Below, piece after piece: positions 1-11,522 of a stretch of DNA of 64,000 nucleotides (positions are counted from its first letter, which is position 1; every line of letters starts with the position of its first letter). The position numbers and the translations under genes were made by a program. The stretch comes from Rhizomys pruinosus (taxonomy: Eukaryota > Chordata > Mammalia > Rodentia > Spalacidae). Where the stretch lies: NCBI GenBank assembly GCA_009823505.1, contig VZQC01005680.1:7576071-7640070 (forward strand). The letters run 5' to 3'. The notes beneath the pieces are model-generated. The model ran no database searches and had not been told where the DNA came from. It was given only the letters and a program-made list of their open reading frames with translations.

Positions 1-439
1 AACTGAGGACAGAGCAGCAGACAGGGAGTTGTGCAGGCAAAGGCATTCGCATCGGTGGTTTAATTCTTTCTCTTGAAATATTGATCACTGCAACTTGCAG
101 TTTTCCCAGTTTCATTTAATTAACCAATAACAAACAAACGGCCGCTAAAATGCATATCAGAGAAGCACATACGCTCAATCTAGAGCCCATCTAGCAGTTC
201 AAAATCCAACTAACCTGAAAACGGAAAGGTTGCATTATTCATGTGAGCTCATGTAAATAAATGGAATGTTTACATTTGGCAGTCCCACAGGAACCTAAGA
301 GCGTAAGAGGAGTGAGCACTTCTTTCTGACATGTGTTCTAGACCAACTGTCACTGCTGAGGTAAACCGAAGATGGGCAGGCCTCATTTTTCATGTGAAAC
401 TTCTATGCTGTTTAAATCGTATAATCAAATCCCAGTTCC

Positions 440-484
<45 letters not shown>
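440..484. repeat. (TTAG)n microsatellite
   Basis: Eleven perfect TTAG units abut the T-tail of the adjoining minus-strand B2 and probably expanded from it. Confidence 0.95.
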
Positions 485-486
<2 letters not shown>

Positions 487-688
487 TTTATGTGTATGAG
501 TATACTGTCTGCATGTAGATTGGTGCACCCATGTCGTGCAATGCCGAGGAGGTCAGAAGAGGGCGTCAGATTCCCCTGGAACTGGAGTTAAAGAGGGTTC
601 TTAGATGCCATGTGGGTCCTGGGAATCAAACCCAGGTCCTCTGCAAGAGCATTAGGTGCTCTTAACCACTGAGCCTTCTCTCCAGCCC
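485..688 (-). repeat. B2-type SINE
   Basis: The T-rich tail is at the left and the tRNA-derived head at the right (reading ctctccagccc on +). The cricetid-like B2 body includes the cctggaactggagtt unit and the B-box region (gggaatcaaacccaggtcct). Confidence 0.9.
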
Positions 689-695
689 TGAGAAC

Positions 696-858
696 TTTTT
701 CTTTTTTTTCTTTTGGTCTTTTCAAGACAGGGTCTCCCTGTAGCCCCAGCTGTCCTGGAACTCACATTGTAGACCAGGCTGGCCTTGAACTCACAAAGAT
801 CCGCCTGCCTCTGACTCCCAAGTGCTAGGATTAAAGGCGTGCGCCACCACGCCCGGCT
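696..858 (-). repeat. B1 SINE
   Basis: Full-length 7SL-derived B1 in reverse orientation: a T-rich tail, gacagggtctccctgtagcc, and a head ending accacgcccggct. Confidence 0.95.
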
Positions 859-2000
859 CAAACTTTTTCTAACCAGTAGCAGTTATAGTTTTTTTTTTTT
901 TCTGTGATTTTTATGCAATGGAATCCAGTAAATGTTAATTTTAATTATGGTTATTTTATTATAATTATCTAATATGCTGCTTTTCTTTTTAGATCATCTA
1001 TAAGGGGGGGGGGACTTTGAGAAGAACTTGCTGTTTTTCTAAAATGCTGAGCCCACTGTGTGTATATCTCTGTGTGTGCAAAGTTGTTTTAAAATGATTC
1101 CGTGTGGTTCCTTGATTATCGTTATTGCTATCCCTGAAAACCCATGTAAAAACCAGGGACACATCCCAAGACTCCAGTGGATGCCTGACAGTGCCAGCTT
1201 CAATAAATGCTGTATTTCCCCATACACATAAACCTGTGCTGATGTTTAGCTGGTAAATGAGTCACAATAAGAGATTAACAATAATGTCTACTAATGAAAA
1301 CAGTGACAATTATTAACATTAAAATTGTGTGATGTGGTTCCTTTGTCTCAAGGTATCTTATTGTACTGTGACCCCTTATTCCTGTAACATGCAATGATCC
1401 TGCCTATGTATTATAATAAAGCAAGATGATGGATGTAGGCCCTGGGAAGTAGCACTGGGCTTCTACATCAGAATTATCTGTGCACACACAGTGATGTTGG
1501 ATGATGGATCTGATAACCAAGATGGCATACAAGTGATGAGGACGCAGGCAACAAGAGCTATGTGGATATGCTGGACAGGAGAGGAGCCATGTTCCCAGGG
1601 AGACAGTGCAAAATGAGCAAGCGAGATCTCCTCACACTATGCAGAACAATGTGCAGTTTAACATTTGTGGTTTTTTATTTCTGGAATTTCTCATTAATTT
1701 CCAGACCTCTGTTAACAACAATCAACAAAGTCAAGAAATCATGAAACCAGATAAGAGAGACCACTACCCTAATAACAACTGTGAATAAGTGCCAGCATCG
1801 TGTTCAGAATTCTTAAACTGTTTTAGTTGATAAGTACACACCTCACATAAAGAAATACAACTGGTAAGAGAGCTGAGGTGATCTATGCATTTTCAGAAGT
1901 ATCTTAAAAGCAAAATTCTATCTCCAAAATATTATCTTGGGAATATAAAGAGACCATCTGATTTCCTCTAGTTAAGGGAGAATGAAAGACCTTGTTCAGA
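859..2000. other. Intronic DNA without recognised feature
   Basis: AT-rich sequence with a G-run at about 1003-1013. The open frames are short, without recognisable domains, and I see no exon signals. Confidence 0.6.
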
Positions 2001-2190
2001 GGACTAGAGAGATGGTTCAGTGGTTAAGAGAGCTGGCTACCTTTGAGGAGGTACCCAGGTTCAGTTCTTAGCACCCACATGGCAGCTAACAACCGTCTAT
2101 AAGAATCTTATGCCATCTTCTGGCCTCATTGGACGTTGTACTCATGGGTGTACATGCAGTCAAAACATTCAACACATAAGGGAAAAATAA
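2001..2190 (+). repeat. Degenerate B2 SINE
   Basis: The head ggactagagagatggttcag, then cacccacatggcagctaacaac, and the body tgccatcttctggcctc match B2 with many substitutions. An old copy. Confidence 0.8.
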
Positions 2191-3728
2191 GATATTTTTC
2201 TTAGAAAGACCGTGTGCTGCAAATAAATCCCTGTGAAGGCTTTGGATACAAAAATGGGACCCTTGCAATAAAAAAATCAGCATTTTATCCTTAGACTAAA
2301 AAAAAAGAAAAGTAGTTTTGCCAGAAACTTTTCTCTCTGGATCATAGAAAATAAAAAAATATATTGTATGCATCTGAGATTTTCTAAGAGAAAAAGTATG
2401 ATTCGAATTAACAATTTGCTTAGAAGGTTGCTGTCATTTCATTTGCCTCTTGGAGCTTCCTTACTTGTGTGGGGGGCAGGGAGGAGGGGGTTAGGGAAGG
2501 AAGAAGAAATGGCAACTGTTATCCCCCTTGCACTGTAGAAATGCCTCCTGCTAAGCCTTCACTAACATGCATGAAGTAAATGTTATTAACTGTCGCGATT
2601 AGTTGTAAGTTATCAAAGCCCAGAGAGATTGAATATTTTGCTTAAGTAATGCTGACAGGAATGAGAATTCAAATTTATCCAAATTGATGGAACATTTGAA
2701 GTTTAAAAGACAATGAGATGTGGGTTTTAAACAATTAAAACTTGAAGTTACAAAGTCAACTGAGGACAAGCAATTTGGAGTTGAAAAATGGAGGCCTCTT
2801 CTCACTTTTTCTACTCGATTAAGATTTTAAATTGGGGGGGGGCTACTGTGAATGATTCCAATCTGCTTGATGAAGAGACAAAGTCCCTGTAGAAAAACTG
2901 ATACTCTTCTCAAAAATCTTTATGTACATTGGCTACATCATCATGCTATAAATTATCTTTATATGGAGAGGAAAAGCAGTTTGCAGCGTTCACAATGCAG
3001 TCCCTTGGACATGGGAATGGAGATTACATTATAATAAATGAGACTGTTCAGCTCAAATGTCGTCTCTCCCTGAGGTGTGGTGTGCGCTTACATCCAGACT
3101 AAACCTTTCCTTTTGTCACCTCATCTGCTCTGCTACATGCCCTCTTGTCTGCTTGGCTCAGACAAGAGATGACATTGTGCTCTTTCCAGTTTTATTTATT
3201 CCTCTCTTTCCGAATTACCATTCCTGTAAGTTAGCAGCCTTGCGGGAAACTACCACAGCTTCTAATACCTCATCCATTTTCAAATGGCGTAGACATTTGA
3301 CCTCCTCAGGCAGCCAGACAAACAGACTACCCAGTAGGCACTCATGTGTTTCTTCATTACTAATAGTCTGCAAATGTCCATTTTGATTGATTTTTCATTC
3401 CTTCAAAACTCTTATTCAACATGTCTTTACCTCCGGATATAGTCAATGTATTCTGCACTCAAGCTACTTGAAAACTGTGAGGATGTGTAAAGAAATGTAA
3501 TTGCCTGAATGTAAGGCATGTTATACTAACTTCAGTATGAGAAATTATGAATGTGGTGAAGAATGCAAAATTCAAAGCATACAGAGACTATGTCCAGCTG
3601 AGTCATGGAGAAGTAGCATTAAGCTCAGTGAAGGGATGAGAGCCATATACTTGGAGAGTGCATCGCTGGTAGAAACATTTATGTGAAAACTGACAGAATA
3701 CAAAGTAATGCTAAGAAAAGATCAGGTG
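2191..3728. other. Intronic DNA without recognised feature
   Basis: No repeat family or coding exon recognised. A 109-codon open frame at 3057-3386 has no visible domain and is likely chance. Confidence 0.6.
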
Positions 3729-3950
3729 GTGGTGGGAGGAGTGGCTCAGCAGTTTTGAGCACTGGCTGCATTTGCAAAGTACCTGGGTTCAGTTCCCAGC
3801 ACCCACACACTAGCTAACAACCATCTGTAACTACAGTTTCTGGAGATCTGATGCCCTCTTCTGGCCTCCACAGGCATTGCACACAGGTAGTGCACTCTGA
3901 TATATGCAAGCAAAGCACTCATACATGTAAATAAAAATAAATAGAAAAAC
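3729..3950 (+). repeat. Degenerate B2 SINE
   Basis: Head gtggctcagcagttttgagcac, cccagcacccacacactagc and the body gatgccctcttctggcctcc, ending in an A-rich tail just before the next B2. Confidence 0.85.
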
Positions 3951-4052
3951 AGGGCTGGAGAGATTGGCTTGGCAGTTAAGAGCACCGACTGCTCTTGCAA
4001 AAAGATGGGGGTTCAAATTCCAGCACCCACATGGCAGCTAACAGCCATCTCT
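3951..4052 (+). repeat. B2 SINE, 5' part (split by insertion)
   Basis: B2 head from gggctggagagattggc to gctaacagccatctct. The copy resumes at 5505 after an inserted element, with gctaacagccatctct duplicated on both sides of it. Confidence 0.92.
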
Positions 4053-5504
4053 TTTTTTTTTTTTTATTGATGCTTTGTGTATTTCATACATCATTTTCCA
4101 ATTCAGTTCAGGCATATTTCCCTTTCCCTTCCCTCCACCCCACCCCACCCCATCCCAGATCATTCATTCTGCCGTAACCGTCCTACATCTTTTTCTCAGT
4201 TTTTTTTTTCATTTTTTTAGCAATATGTGATAATTTATGAGTACAAGCATCCTTCATGTAAAACCAATTTGCAGGCAGTTGTGCCCAAACCCACACAGCC
4301 CATGGGTCCCACCATCCAGCGGGGGGGGGGGGGTTGTATGTTCAATCAAGTTGATCAAGCAAAACAGTCTACTTTCTCTGGAACTGTTGTCTTGGACTCT
4401 GCTCAATTCTGGCTGTTTCCTTTCATGGGCTGACAATTTGTCCAGGAATAACCTTTCAATCCTACTAATGATGCACAAGCAATTAGATATATAGGTAATT
4501 AAACAGTACTAATAGTTATGGTAGGTTACTTTGGTATAGACACAGATGTTTGGATGGTATATTAATCCATGAATTACATTTTTTTCTGTTAAATATGACA
4601 GGGTCTTACTGTGGCTTATAACATCTCCTAACCAGTAGAGGATGTAAGCTTGTGGCATCAGCCGTGGGTTATTCCTCCAAGGAGAGAGCCAATAGCCAAT
4701 TAGATTTGGGATATGCAGGCATATGGCTGCCTCTGCTGCACAGTATTTCCAGGCAGGTGAGGTGTAGCTGGTGCTGATGGAGGAGTCTTGCTTGACTCAA
4801 GGAGACCCATATTTGCTTTATTGGTTTAGTGGCCTTTGGTAACACTCTCTGGTATTCCAGAGGCCATCTGTACACTTGCATGTGTGGTCTCAATACATCT
4901 TTCCCATGTTAACTTCAGGTCTTTGACAACAGGGCCTTATCGCCTCTCTTCTTGCAGGTATCCCAGTTTAGAGGCAAGGAGCCTTTACCTTTTGTGGGGC
5001 TTGGATCCCCTGGCCAACATCTCCTTGGTAGAATAATCCATTACTGATGTCAGAGCTCCTGTATTAATATATTTTGCTTAAGTGCATAGCTTAAGGAGAC
5101 TTTAGTATTATATTTGGTTCTGAATAGAAAATAATCCTTTTCACGGTTCCTATGTCTATTATTCAATTAAAGAAGGCAGTTTTACCGGTTTTATAAGAGA
5201 TTACCTCTATAATAGTTGTCTCCAATTTACAGTTGGAGAACAACATCATCATCATATTTCTCCTTGTTCTATGGGGGGGGAGGTAAGAAAGTCTCTCATA
5301 TTAAAACCTTTGCGGCACCTAGAAGGTAAGTTTCGTTAGGACTCATTATAAATAGTTTTTACAAGTAGGATCCACAGAGGGGTTTGATGTTTGTAGCAGT
5401 CTGAGGCTTTTCTTCCTTTCAATGTTCAGACGGGTCAACTTTTCTGTTTGGCACTTTCTGGTACATCCTACTCAATGCAAAGCTGTATCTTTTCTTTCTC
5501 AGCC
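4053..5504 (-). mobile_element. Unclassified LINE-mobilised retroelement, longer copy
   Basis: A 1.45-kb insertion inside a B2, flanked by a perfect 16-bp target-site duplication (gctaacagccatctct at 4037-4052 and 5505-5520). It begins on + with a T-run, so it is a minus-strand copy with a poly(A) tail inserted by target-primed reverse transcription. The first ~120 bp (3' end of the element) resemble the G-rich polypurine L1 3'-UTR type tail also seen at 18415 and 57000. The rest has no L1 ORF2 that I can recognise. A second copy with its own target duplication is at 39645-40611. That copy is 5'-truncated relative to this one, whereas this copy lacks about 125 bp present there. Confidence 0.75.
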
Positions 5505-5625
5505 GCTAACAGCCATCTCTAACTCCATTTCCAAGGGATACAACTCCCACTTCAGGCCCATGGATGTACCACTGCCATGCAGGCAATGCACTCCTACATA
5601 TAAAATAAATAAATAAAAAAGCATT
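5505..5625 (+). repeat. B2 SINE, 3' part (after insertion)
   Basis: Continuation of the B2 interrupted at 4052. It starts with the duplicated target gctaacagccatctct and ends in an AAATAAATAAATA tail. Confidence 0.9.
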
Positions 5626-7969
5626 TCTTAAAAACATTGAAAAAGGACTTCATTTTGCTATAAAAGAAAGAAAGAACAGGCAAAGTTCCCTGTCCAAAAA
5701 ATACTTTGGTGGAAGAATAATTAATGTCAGCTGGAATAAAGTGTAAATATGGCTTAAAAACATGGCTAGGATGTTCAAAGTGTGTCATTTCAACAATATT
5801 TGCGGTACAAGATTCTTGAATCTTCTGTTTCAGGATGATTGACTCGGCACCTGTTTATACAAAAGACTGGAATATATGTATTTTGAAACTAATATAGTAA
5901 GTTTGTAAAGGAAATAAAGTTCCTTATCAAAAATTATTTAAGTAATACTTTACTAATCCTATGTCTAGTTCACACTTTTAGAAACCTGACATCTGACTGT
6001 AACAGGCTTCGCCTTTGCATATGTAGCTCTCTGTTTGCCCAAAGGATTCACTTTTGTGCTGCTTTTAGTAATTAGACAAAGTGTTACAGAAGCTCAGCAT
6101 AAGTGTATTAAATTCAAACGTTAATAAATGAATTCAGTCACCATATCTCACCAGTGCAAATAGATCTTCTGTGACCACACACTAGTAAAGGTACCCTCCC
6201 TGAGCCTCCTGAAGACCTTGAGCTCTTTGCCCACTTTTACTCATGCTTTCCTTGTCTGAATGATGACCCTTATTTACTCTAAGCTTTTTACTGAAAGACA
6301 CTTGGATTTACTTTCATCCCCAATCATAAGCTGTTTTCCCTGTCATTTAAAGCTCTGGTTATAATCTAGCATTTATTGTTTCTTACTACAGAGCTTTCGC
6401 CATTTTCTAAACTAAATGCCAAATTCTCCACTACAAGGGAGTGTAACCTACTTTTTTGCCCTCCTCTTTTTCCAGCACCGTGTAGGCGTATAGTAATTGT
6501 CTAGAGAATGTTTTTGATGGATGGATCATTGCTCCACTTCTCTTTGCTATTAAAGATGTCAGGTGGTGAGGTGCACTGTGCTCATGTTAGAAGGAGATTA
6601 ATGCTGATGAGTTCACAGGATGACTATGAAAACCAGTTTTCTGTGCATTCGTTATTGATTTGAAAATGAAAGCCACTGGCAAAATAATTTGTTGAAGATG
6701 CAGAATTATGTAGGTTTGACACTGTTCGAGGATTCTGAGCACCCGGAGAATGATTAGGAAAAAAAAATAATGAGAGATCCAACAGAACATGAAAAAGTAG
6801 GGAGACATGAATAGGGAAAATTCTGACTGATGTTCTGATGGAATTACATTTACAGTTATCTACGGCTGGATAAAAAAGTGATTCTAAATATGATCATGCA
6901 TGATTCCAGAAAAACACTGTTCCTTGTTATAAGGAAAATGAAAAATTATGTAAAACTTTGAGCAAGACTGCATAATTTTATTTACTGTAAGATTTATTTT
7001 TTAAATTAAATTTCTCTTAAAGAATAGCAAAAAAATTGAAATTACTTATTCCAGGCCACTGTAAAAAAGAAAAACAGAAAACAAGATGTTACCAAAAAAA
7101 GGAACATTTGGACAATATGTAGTTAGAAAGAGTCTCAATACATAATGTTTGCTCAGAACAATGGATGGAACTGAGATAAATTGTCTTGAAATGAAAATTC
7201 ATAAAATATACTTTTCGTAATGAAGTAGATAAATAATCTGTCCTGTGAAAGAATTGCATGTGATGTCCAGACTTGCTTCCTTTCTCAGATGGCTTAACTC
7301 CTTGGATCAAGGCTAAATGCAAAACCTTTAAACCAGATCAAATTTGAAGACTGTTTTCTGCTCTAGTAAAGAGTATTTTTCCACATAAATACTGTGAGTC
7401 AGATGGCTGCGGGTTCTTTACAATATAGATAATTCCTGGAAGTTTGATGTATTAGTCACAGGAATCCTGAGGTAAACTATTTTCATAAAGAGGTATCTCA
7501 GTAGTTCTCTGTTTATAATTATATGCATAAAATTAACAAAAGTATTTTTAACATTATAAAGATTGAGGTCCAATAAAATGGTAGAAAAGTTGGAAAACAG
7601 GTCATTCCCATACATTGGCTGCATTGTGTGAAATGATAAAAGACAGGGGAGGTACAGACATGTGGCAGATGTTAGGTCAGCTCAGCCTAAGGATTACAAC
7701 TATTTTTCTACAAAAATCTAACTGAACTCACCAGGAGATAGGCTCATGATGGTCAGAAACATGTTTCTAAGTAAGAGAAAACCTAAACTTGCATGCTAAA
7801 GTACAAAAATTTACTGCCAAAATATGCAGTATCAGAAGAACTTTTAACTTTCTTGAAATGTTATTAAATAACTCTCAGATTTGTTGTTATTTTGATCATG
7901 CATTAATGAGAATTTTTAATGCTTCAGACTACTTTGTATGTTTACTTTTTATAAAATAGTGTGTGTTTT
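5626..7969. other. Intronic DNA without recognised feature
   Basis: AT-rich, low repeat content. Short open frames only, and no exon-like coding. Confidence 0.6.
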
Positions 7970-8275
7970 ATTTTCTTTTCCTGTTGTGATGATAAAATAA
8001 CTTGACAAAAGCAACTCAAGTGAGAAAGAGTATTTCAGCTCACAGTTCAAGAGTATAGTCCATCATGGTTTAGACTTAATATGGTCCAAGACTCAGAGAA
8101 TATTGCCACCCACCTTTTGTGTGAATGCTCTCGCCTTAATTAACCTAATCACTGTACTCCCTCGAAGCATGCCCAGAGGCTACGTAACCCCTCACAACTG
8201 TGCCTTAAGCTCCTAAGTGATTCCAGATCCAGTCAAGTTGACCACTCATAACTACATCTGATACCCAAACACACC
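7970..8275 (+). repeat. Rodent dispersed repeat (ttcctgttgtgat type)
   Basis: Contains cctgttgtgatgataaaata, tatttcagctcacag and the tail with cagtcaagttgaccactcat. This wording matches a common muroid dispersed repeat whose copies also occur at 9043, 37740 and 60725. I am not certain of its formal family name. Confidence 0.6.
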
Positions 8276-8299
8276 ACCTTCTCTGAAATTTTTTATTAT

Positions 8300-9042
8300 T
8301 TTTATTTTATTATGAGTATGAGTGTATTGCCTGCATTGTCTGGTCTCAGTTCTTCTCTGACACTATGGTGCAAGACTCCGTGACTCCCTCAATCTTGCAG
8401 AACCATGGAGACAACATTGCCAATTCTTGTTGCCAGCTTGAGATTCCAGCTGGCTTCCTTATAGCACAGCTGCATCAGTTTCTGTACCTGGTCCTGGGTA
8501 AACACTTGCAGCATGAAATCCCTTCAGATTAGACTTGGTTCCTTCAAATGAACTTTGATCCAAACAGATGGGGCCTCTAACAAGTGGGATTTTACTCTCA
8601 GCATGCATTTCCTATTGTCCAGCGAAGGCCAGGAAATTTCTCTTCAGTGTACTCAGTGGCAACAATACAGCTGCTGTCTCAGAACCAGCAGGAAGATAAA
8701 TCAGGTCTTAACAGTTTCTCCACCAAACCAATCAGCCCATTTTCTTTTTAACTTCACTCAGGTTCTCAGGACATGGGCAGAATGAAGCTAGACTCTTGGC
8801 CAAAATATCAACCAAATGCCTCCTCACCCAGTTCCCAACAGAGTGCTTCTTCCCTTCTGAAGCTTCATGAGCTGACCTTATTGTCTGCATGTCTTTCAGC
8901 ATTCTTGTCTTCGAAGCTACTGCCGGAATGGCCTATTAACCCAAACTCTTCCATATTCTAGTTACAAAACATTTCCAAACTCCTAAGAACCCCTTAATCA
9001 GATTTGTCATAACAATGATCTCCTGCCTCCTGAAAACAATTT
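8300..9042. repeat. Probable dispersed repeat body, unclassified
   Basis: Non-coding sequence between two copies of the ttcctgttgtgat-type repeat. Phrases such as cttccatattctagttac followed by a cttagtttctttttctgtggc junction resemble the longer form of the same muroid repeat. Open frames of 60-76 codons here show no domain. Confidence 0.4.
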
Positions 9043-9640
9043 TTGTCTTAGTTTCTTTTTCTGTGGCTTGATAAAATAGCCTGAAAAAAAATTAACTCGG
9101 GGGGAAAGGTCTATTTCAGCTCACAGATGTACTGACCATCATGTCAGGGAAGTCAGGCAGAAGAACTTGAGGCAACTTTTTTTTTAATGTTATGTATTCT
9201 TTATGTGTATGAGTGCACTGTCTGCATGCAGGTCTGTGCACCTGTGCCATGCAATGCTGCGGAGGTCAGAAGAGGGCGTCGGATTCCCCTGGAACTGGAT
9301 TTGAAGTTAAAGACGGCTCTCAGCCGCCCTGTGGGTGCTGGGATGGAACCCGGGTCCTCTGCAGGAGCAGTAGGCGCTCTTAACCCTAGGCCATCTCTCC
9401 AGCCCCACAGCAACTTTTTATATCACATCCATAATCAGGAAGCAAACAGTGATGAGTGTTTGTGCTCAGCTAGTTCCCCCTGTTTATACAGGCCAAGACC
9501 CAAGCCCAGAGGATGGTGCTAGTGTAGATCTTCCCTCTCAATTAACCCAATCTATGTAACCCTCCTCAGACATTCCTAGAAGCTACATAGTCCCTTACTG
9601 GTTTGTCTCCTAACCTAATCTCTTCACGTGCAGTCCTTTG
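9043..9640 (+). repeat. Rodent dispersed repeat, interrupted by B2
   Basis: Begins cttagtttctttttctgtggc and continues tatttcagctcacag. A B2 is inserted at 9178-9405, after which the repeat continues to about 9640. Confidence 0.6.
9178..9405 (-). repeat. B2 SINE inserted in older repeat
   Basis: Reverse-orientation B2: T-run, gtgtatgagtgcactgtctg, ggaactggatttgaagtt and a head ending ccatctctccagcccc. The flanks (ggcaacttttt and cagcaacttttta) suggest a target duplication of gcaactttt. Confidence 0.9.
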
Positions 9641-9841
9641 GGTGTATGTTAGACTAAAAGCAGTTGCATATTATCTATTATATTTTAACTTTTTTTAGAT
9701 GGATTATGGTCAAAGCAAGTATTTTTATAGTAAATACACTTTATTTATTGTTATGAAGAGCAAATTCCCTTAAATTCTTCAATACTTAGTGGAAGATTAC
9801 TTAAGAGGATGTTAAATGGTACATTAGAAAATTGAGACTAT

Positions 9842-9998
9842 GCCGGGAGTGGTGGCGCACGCCTTTAATCCTAGCACTTGGGAGGCAGAGGCAGGTGGAT
9901 CTTTGTGAGTTCAAGGCCAGCCTGGTCTACAGAGTGAGTTCCAGGACAGCTGGGGCTACAGGGAGACCCTGTCTCGTAAAGACCAAAAAAAAAAAAAA
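9842..9998 (+). repeat. B1 SINE
   Basis: Complete B1 from gccgggagtggtggcgcac to ctgtctcgtaaagacc and an A-tail. Confidence 0.95.
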
Positions 9999-10112
9999 AA
10001 GAAAGAAAATTGAGACTGAAAACAGTTGTTGATATTAGGGTGTTATTCATCACATGCCTAAATTTTTAATGGAATGAAATTTAACCTGTCAATTTATTCA
10101 GTAGTATTTATT

Positions 10113-10275
10113 AAACTTTTCTTTGGGGGAGGGGGTAGACAAGTTCTCCCTGTAGCCCCAGCTGGCCTAGAACTCACTATCTACATGTCGAGTCTACTTA
10201 TCCAGTCTCACAGGAGATCTACCTGCCTCTACCTCTCAAGTGCTGAGATTAAAAGTATGTGACACAACTCCAGCT
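10113..10275 (-). repeat. Degenerate B1 SINE
   Basis: Reverse B1 with a G-rich start, tctccctgtagccccagctgg and aagtgctgagattaaaag. Contains an insertion (tctacatgtcgagtctac) relative to other copies. Confidence 0.75.
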
Positions 10276-10611
10276 ATTGAGATATTTTTTTTTTACATCT
10301 GATATGCATTAGGCTTTTCCTCTTAATAGTATAAGAATAGCCTGGAAGTTTTATATTTGGAGTAATTGTATGACTTGTTTTCAAAGGATTAGTGCTTTTT
10401 GTTTGTTTCTTGTTTTTAAAGAGTAAACACTGAGGAAGTCACAGGATAGAAGCAGAAACATTGAAGGAGAATACCATGCCAGCAGCAACTGTGGTTAAGA
10501 CCTAGCAAGTGAGTCAATGGTAGCTAGAACCAACTAGATTCAGAGTTTTCTCATTTTAAAGAGAAGAGCAGAATAGTGTCCTGGAGCATGGGAATTAAAA
10601 TGGAGGGATCA

Positions 10612-10777
10612 GCCAGGCGTGGTGGCGCATGCCTTTAATCCTAGCACTTGGGAGGCAGAGGCAGGCGGATCTTTGCGAGTTCAAGGCCAGCCTGGTCTAC
10701 GGAGTGAGTTCCAGGACAGCTGGGGCTACAGGGAGACCCTGTCTCAAAAAGACCAAAAAAAAAAAAAAAAAAAAAAA
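10612..10777 (+). repeat. B1 SINE
   Basis: Complete B1 with intact A-box region (ccaggcgtggtggcgcatgc) and a long A-tail. Short flanking repeats around atggagggatca (before 10612 and after 10777) mark the target duplication. Confidence 0.95.
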
Positions 10778-11370
10778 TGGAGGGATCAATGTGATGGCTT
10801 CCAGGTTTGGGCCCAAAGATCTGGAACAATTGCTTTGAGCCAATACTGAGTTTCAGGATTCTATTACAATGTGCTTTGTATAGTGTATGCTTTGATATTT
10901 CTGTAATGAATGGGGCACTCTCATCCATAAAACTGAAAGGAAACAAACAGGAAAGAAAGAATGAAAACTTTCTTGACTAGGAATTTGACTTAGTCTTAAA
11001 TATTTGTGTCTTCTTCTCCCCCAAAAATGGGGTTGAATTTTTATTATGTGTTGATAGCTTACAATGCAAATCTCAAATAGTAAAATAGCAAGTTGTTAAT
11101 TCATATTCAACATCTAGGTTGAATGCTGCTAAAGGTATTTTTGCTCATTGTCTCTGATTTGCCTAGGATATATATGGCTATAAATTTTTAGATGATAGAG
11201 ATGATGATGCAAAGAAAGCTAGGAAGCCTTCCTACTTAGGAAAGAATTTTGGGGCCTTAAAAAGGGGTAGTAAGAGGGTCTCTTTGGTGTGTGGGGTCGT
11301 ACAGGACATATGCACAGGAATGACTGCATTTGCCACTTCAGCAGAACATGCCCTTTGAACTTCTTCTTTT

Positions 11371-11522
11371 TGGGGGGGGGTCTTTTTGAGACGGGGTCTC
11401 CCTGTAGCCCCAGCTGTCCTGGAACTCACTGTGTAGAACAGGCTGGCCTTGAATTCACAGAGATCCGCCCACCTCTGCCTCCCAAGTGCTAGGACTAAAG
11501 GCTTGTGGCACCACACCCGGCT
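11371..11522 (-). repeat. B1 SINE with G-run in tail
   Basis: Reverse B1. The usual tttggtctttt junction carries a 10-base G-run. The head ends accacacccggct. Confidence 0.93.
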
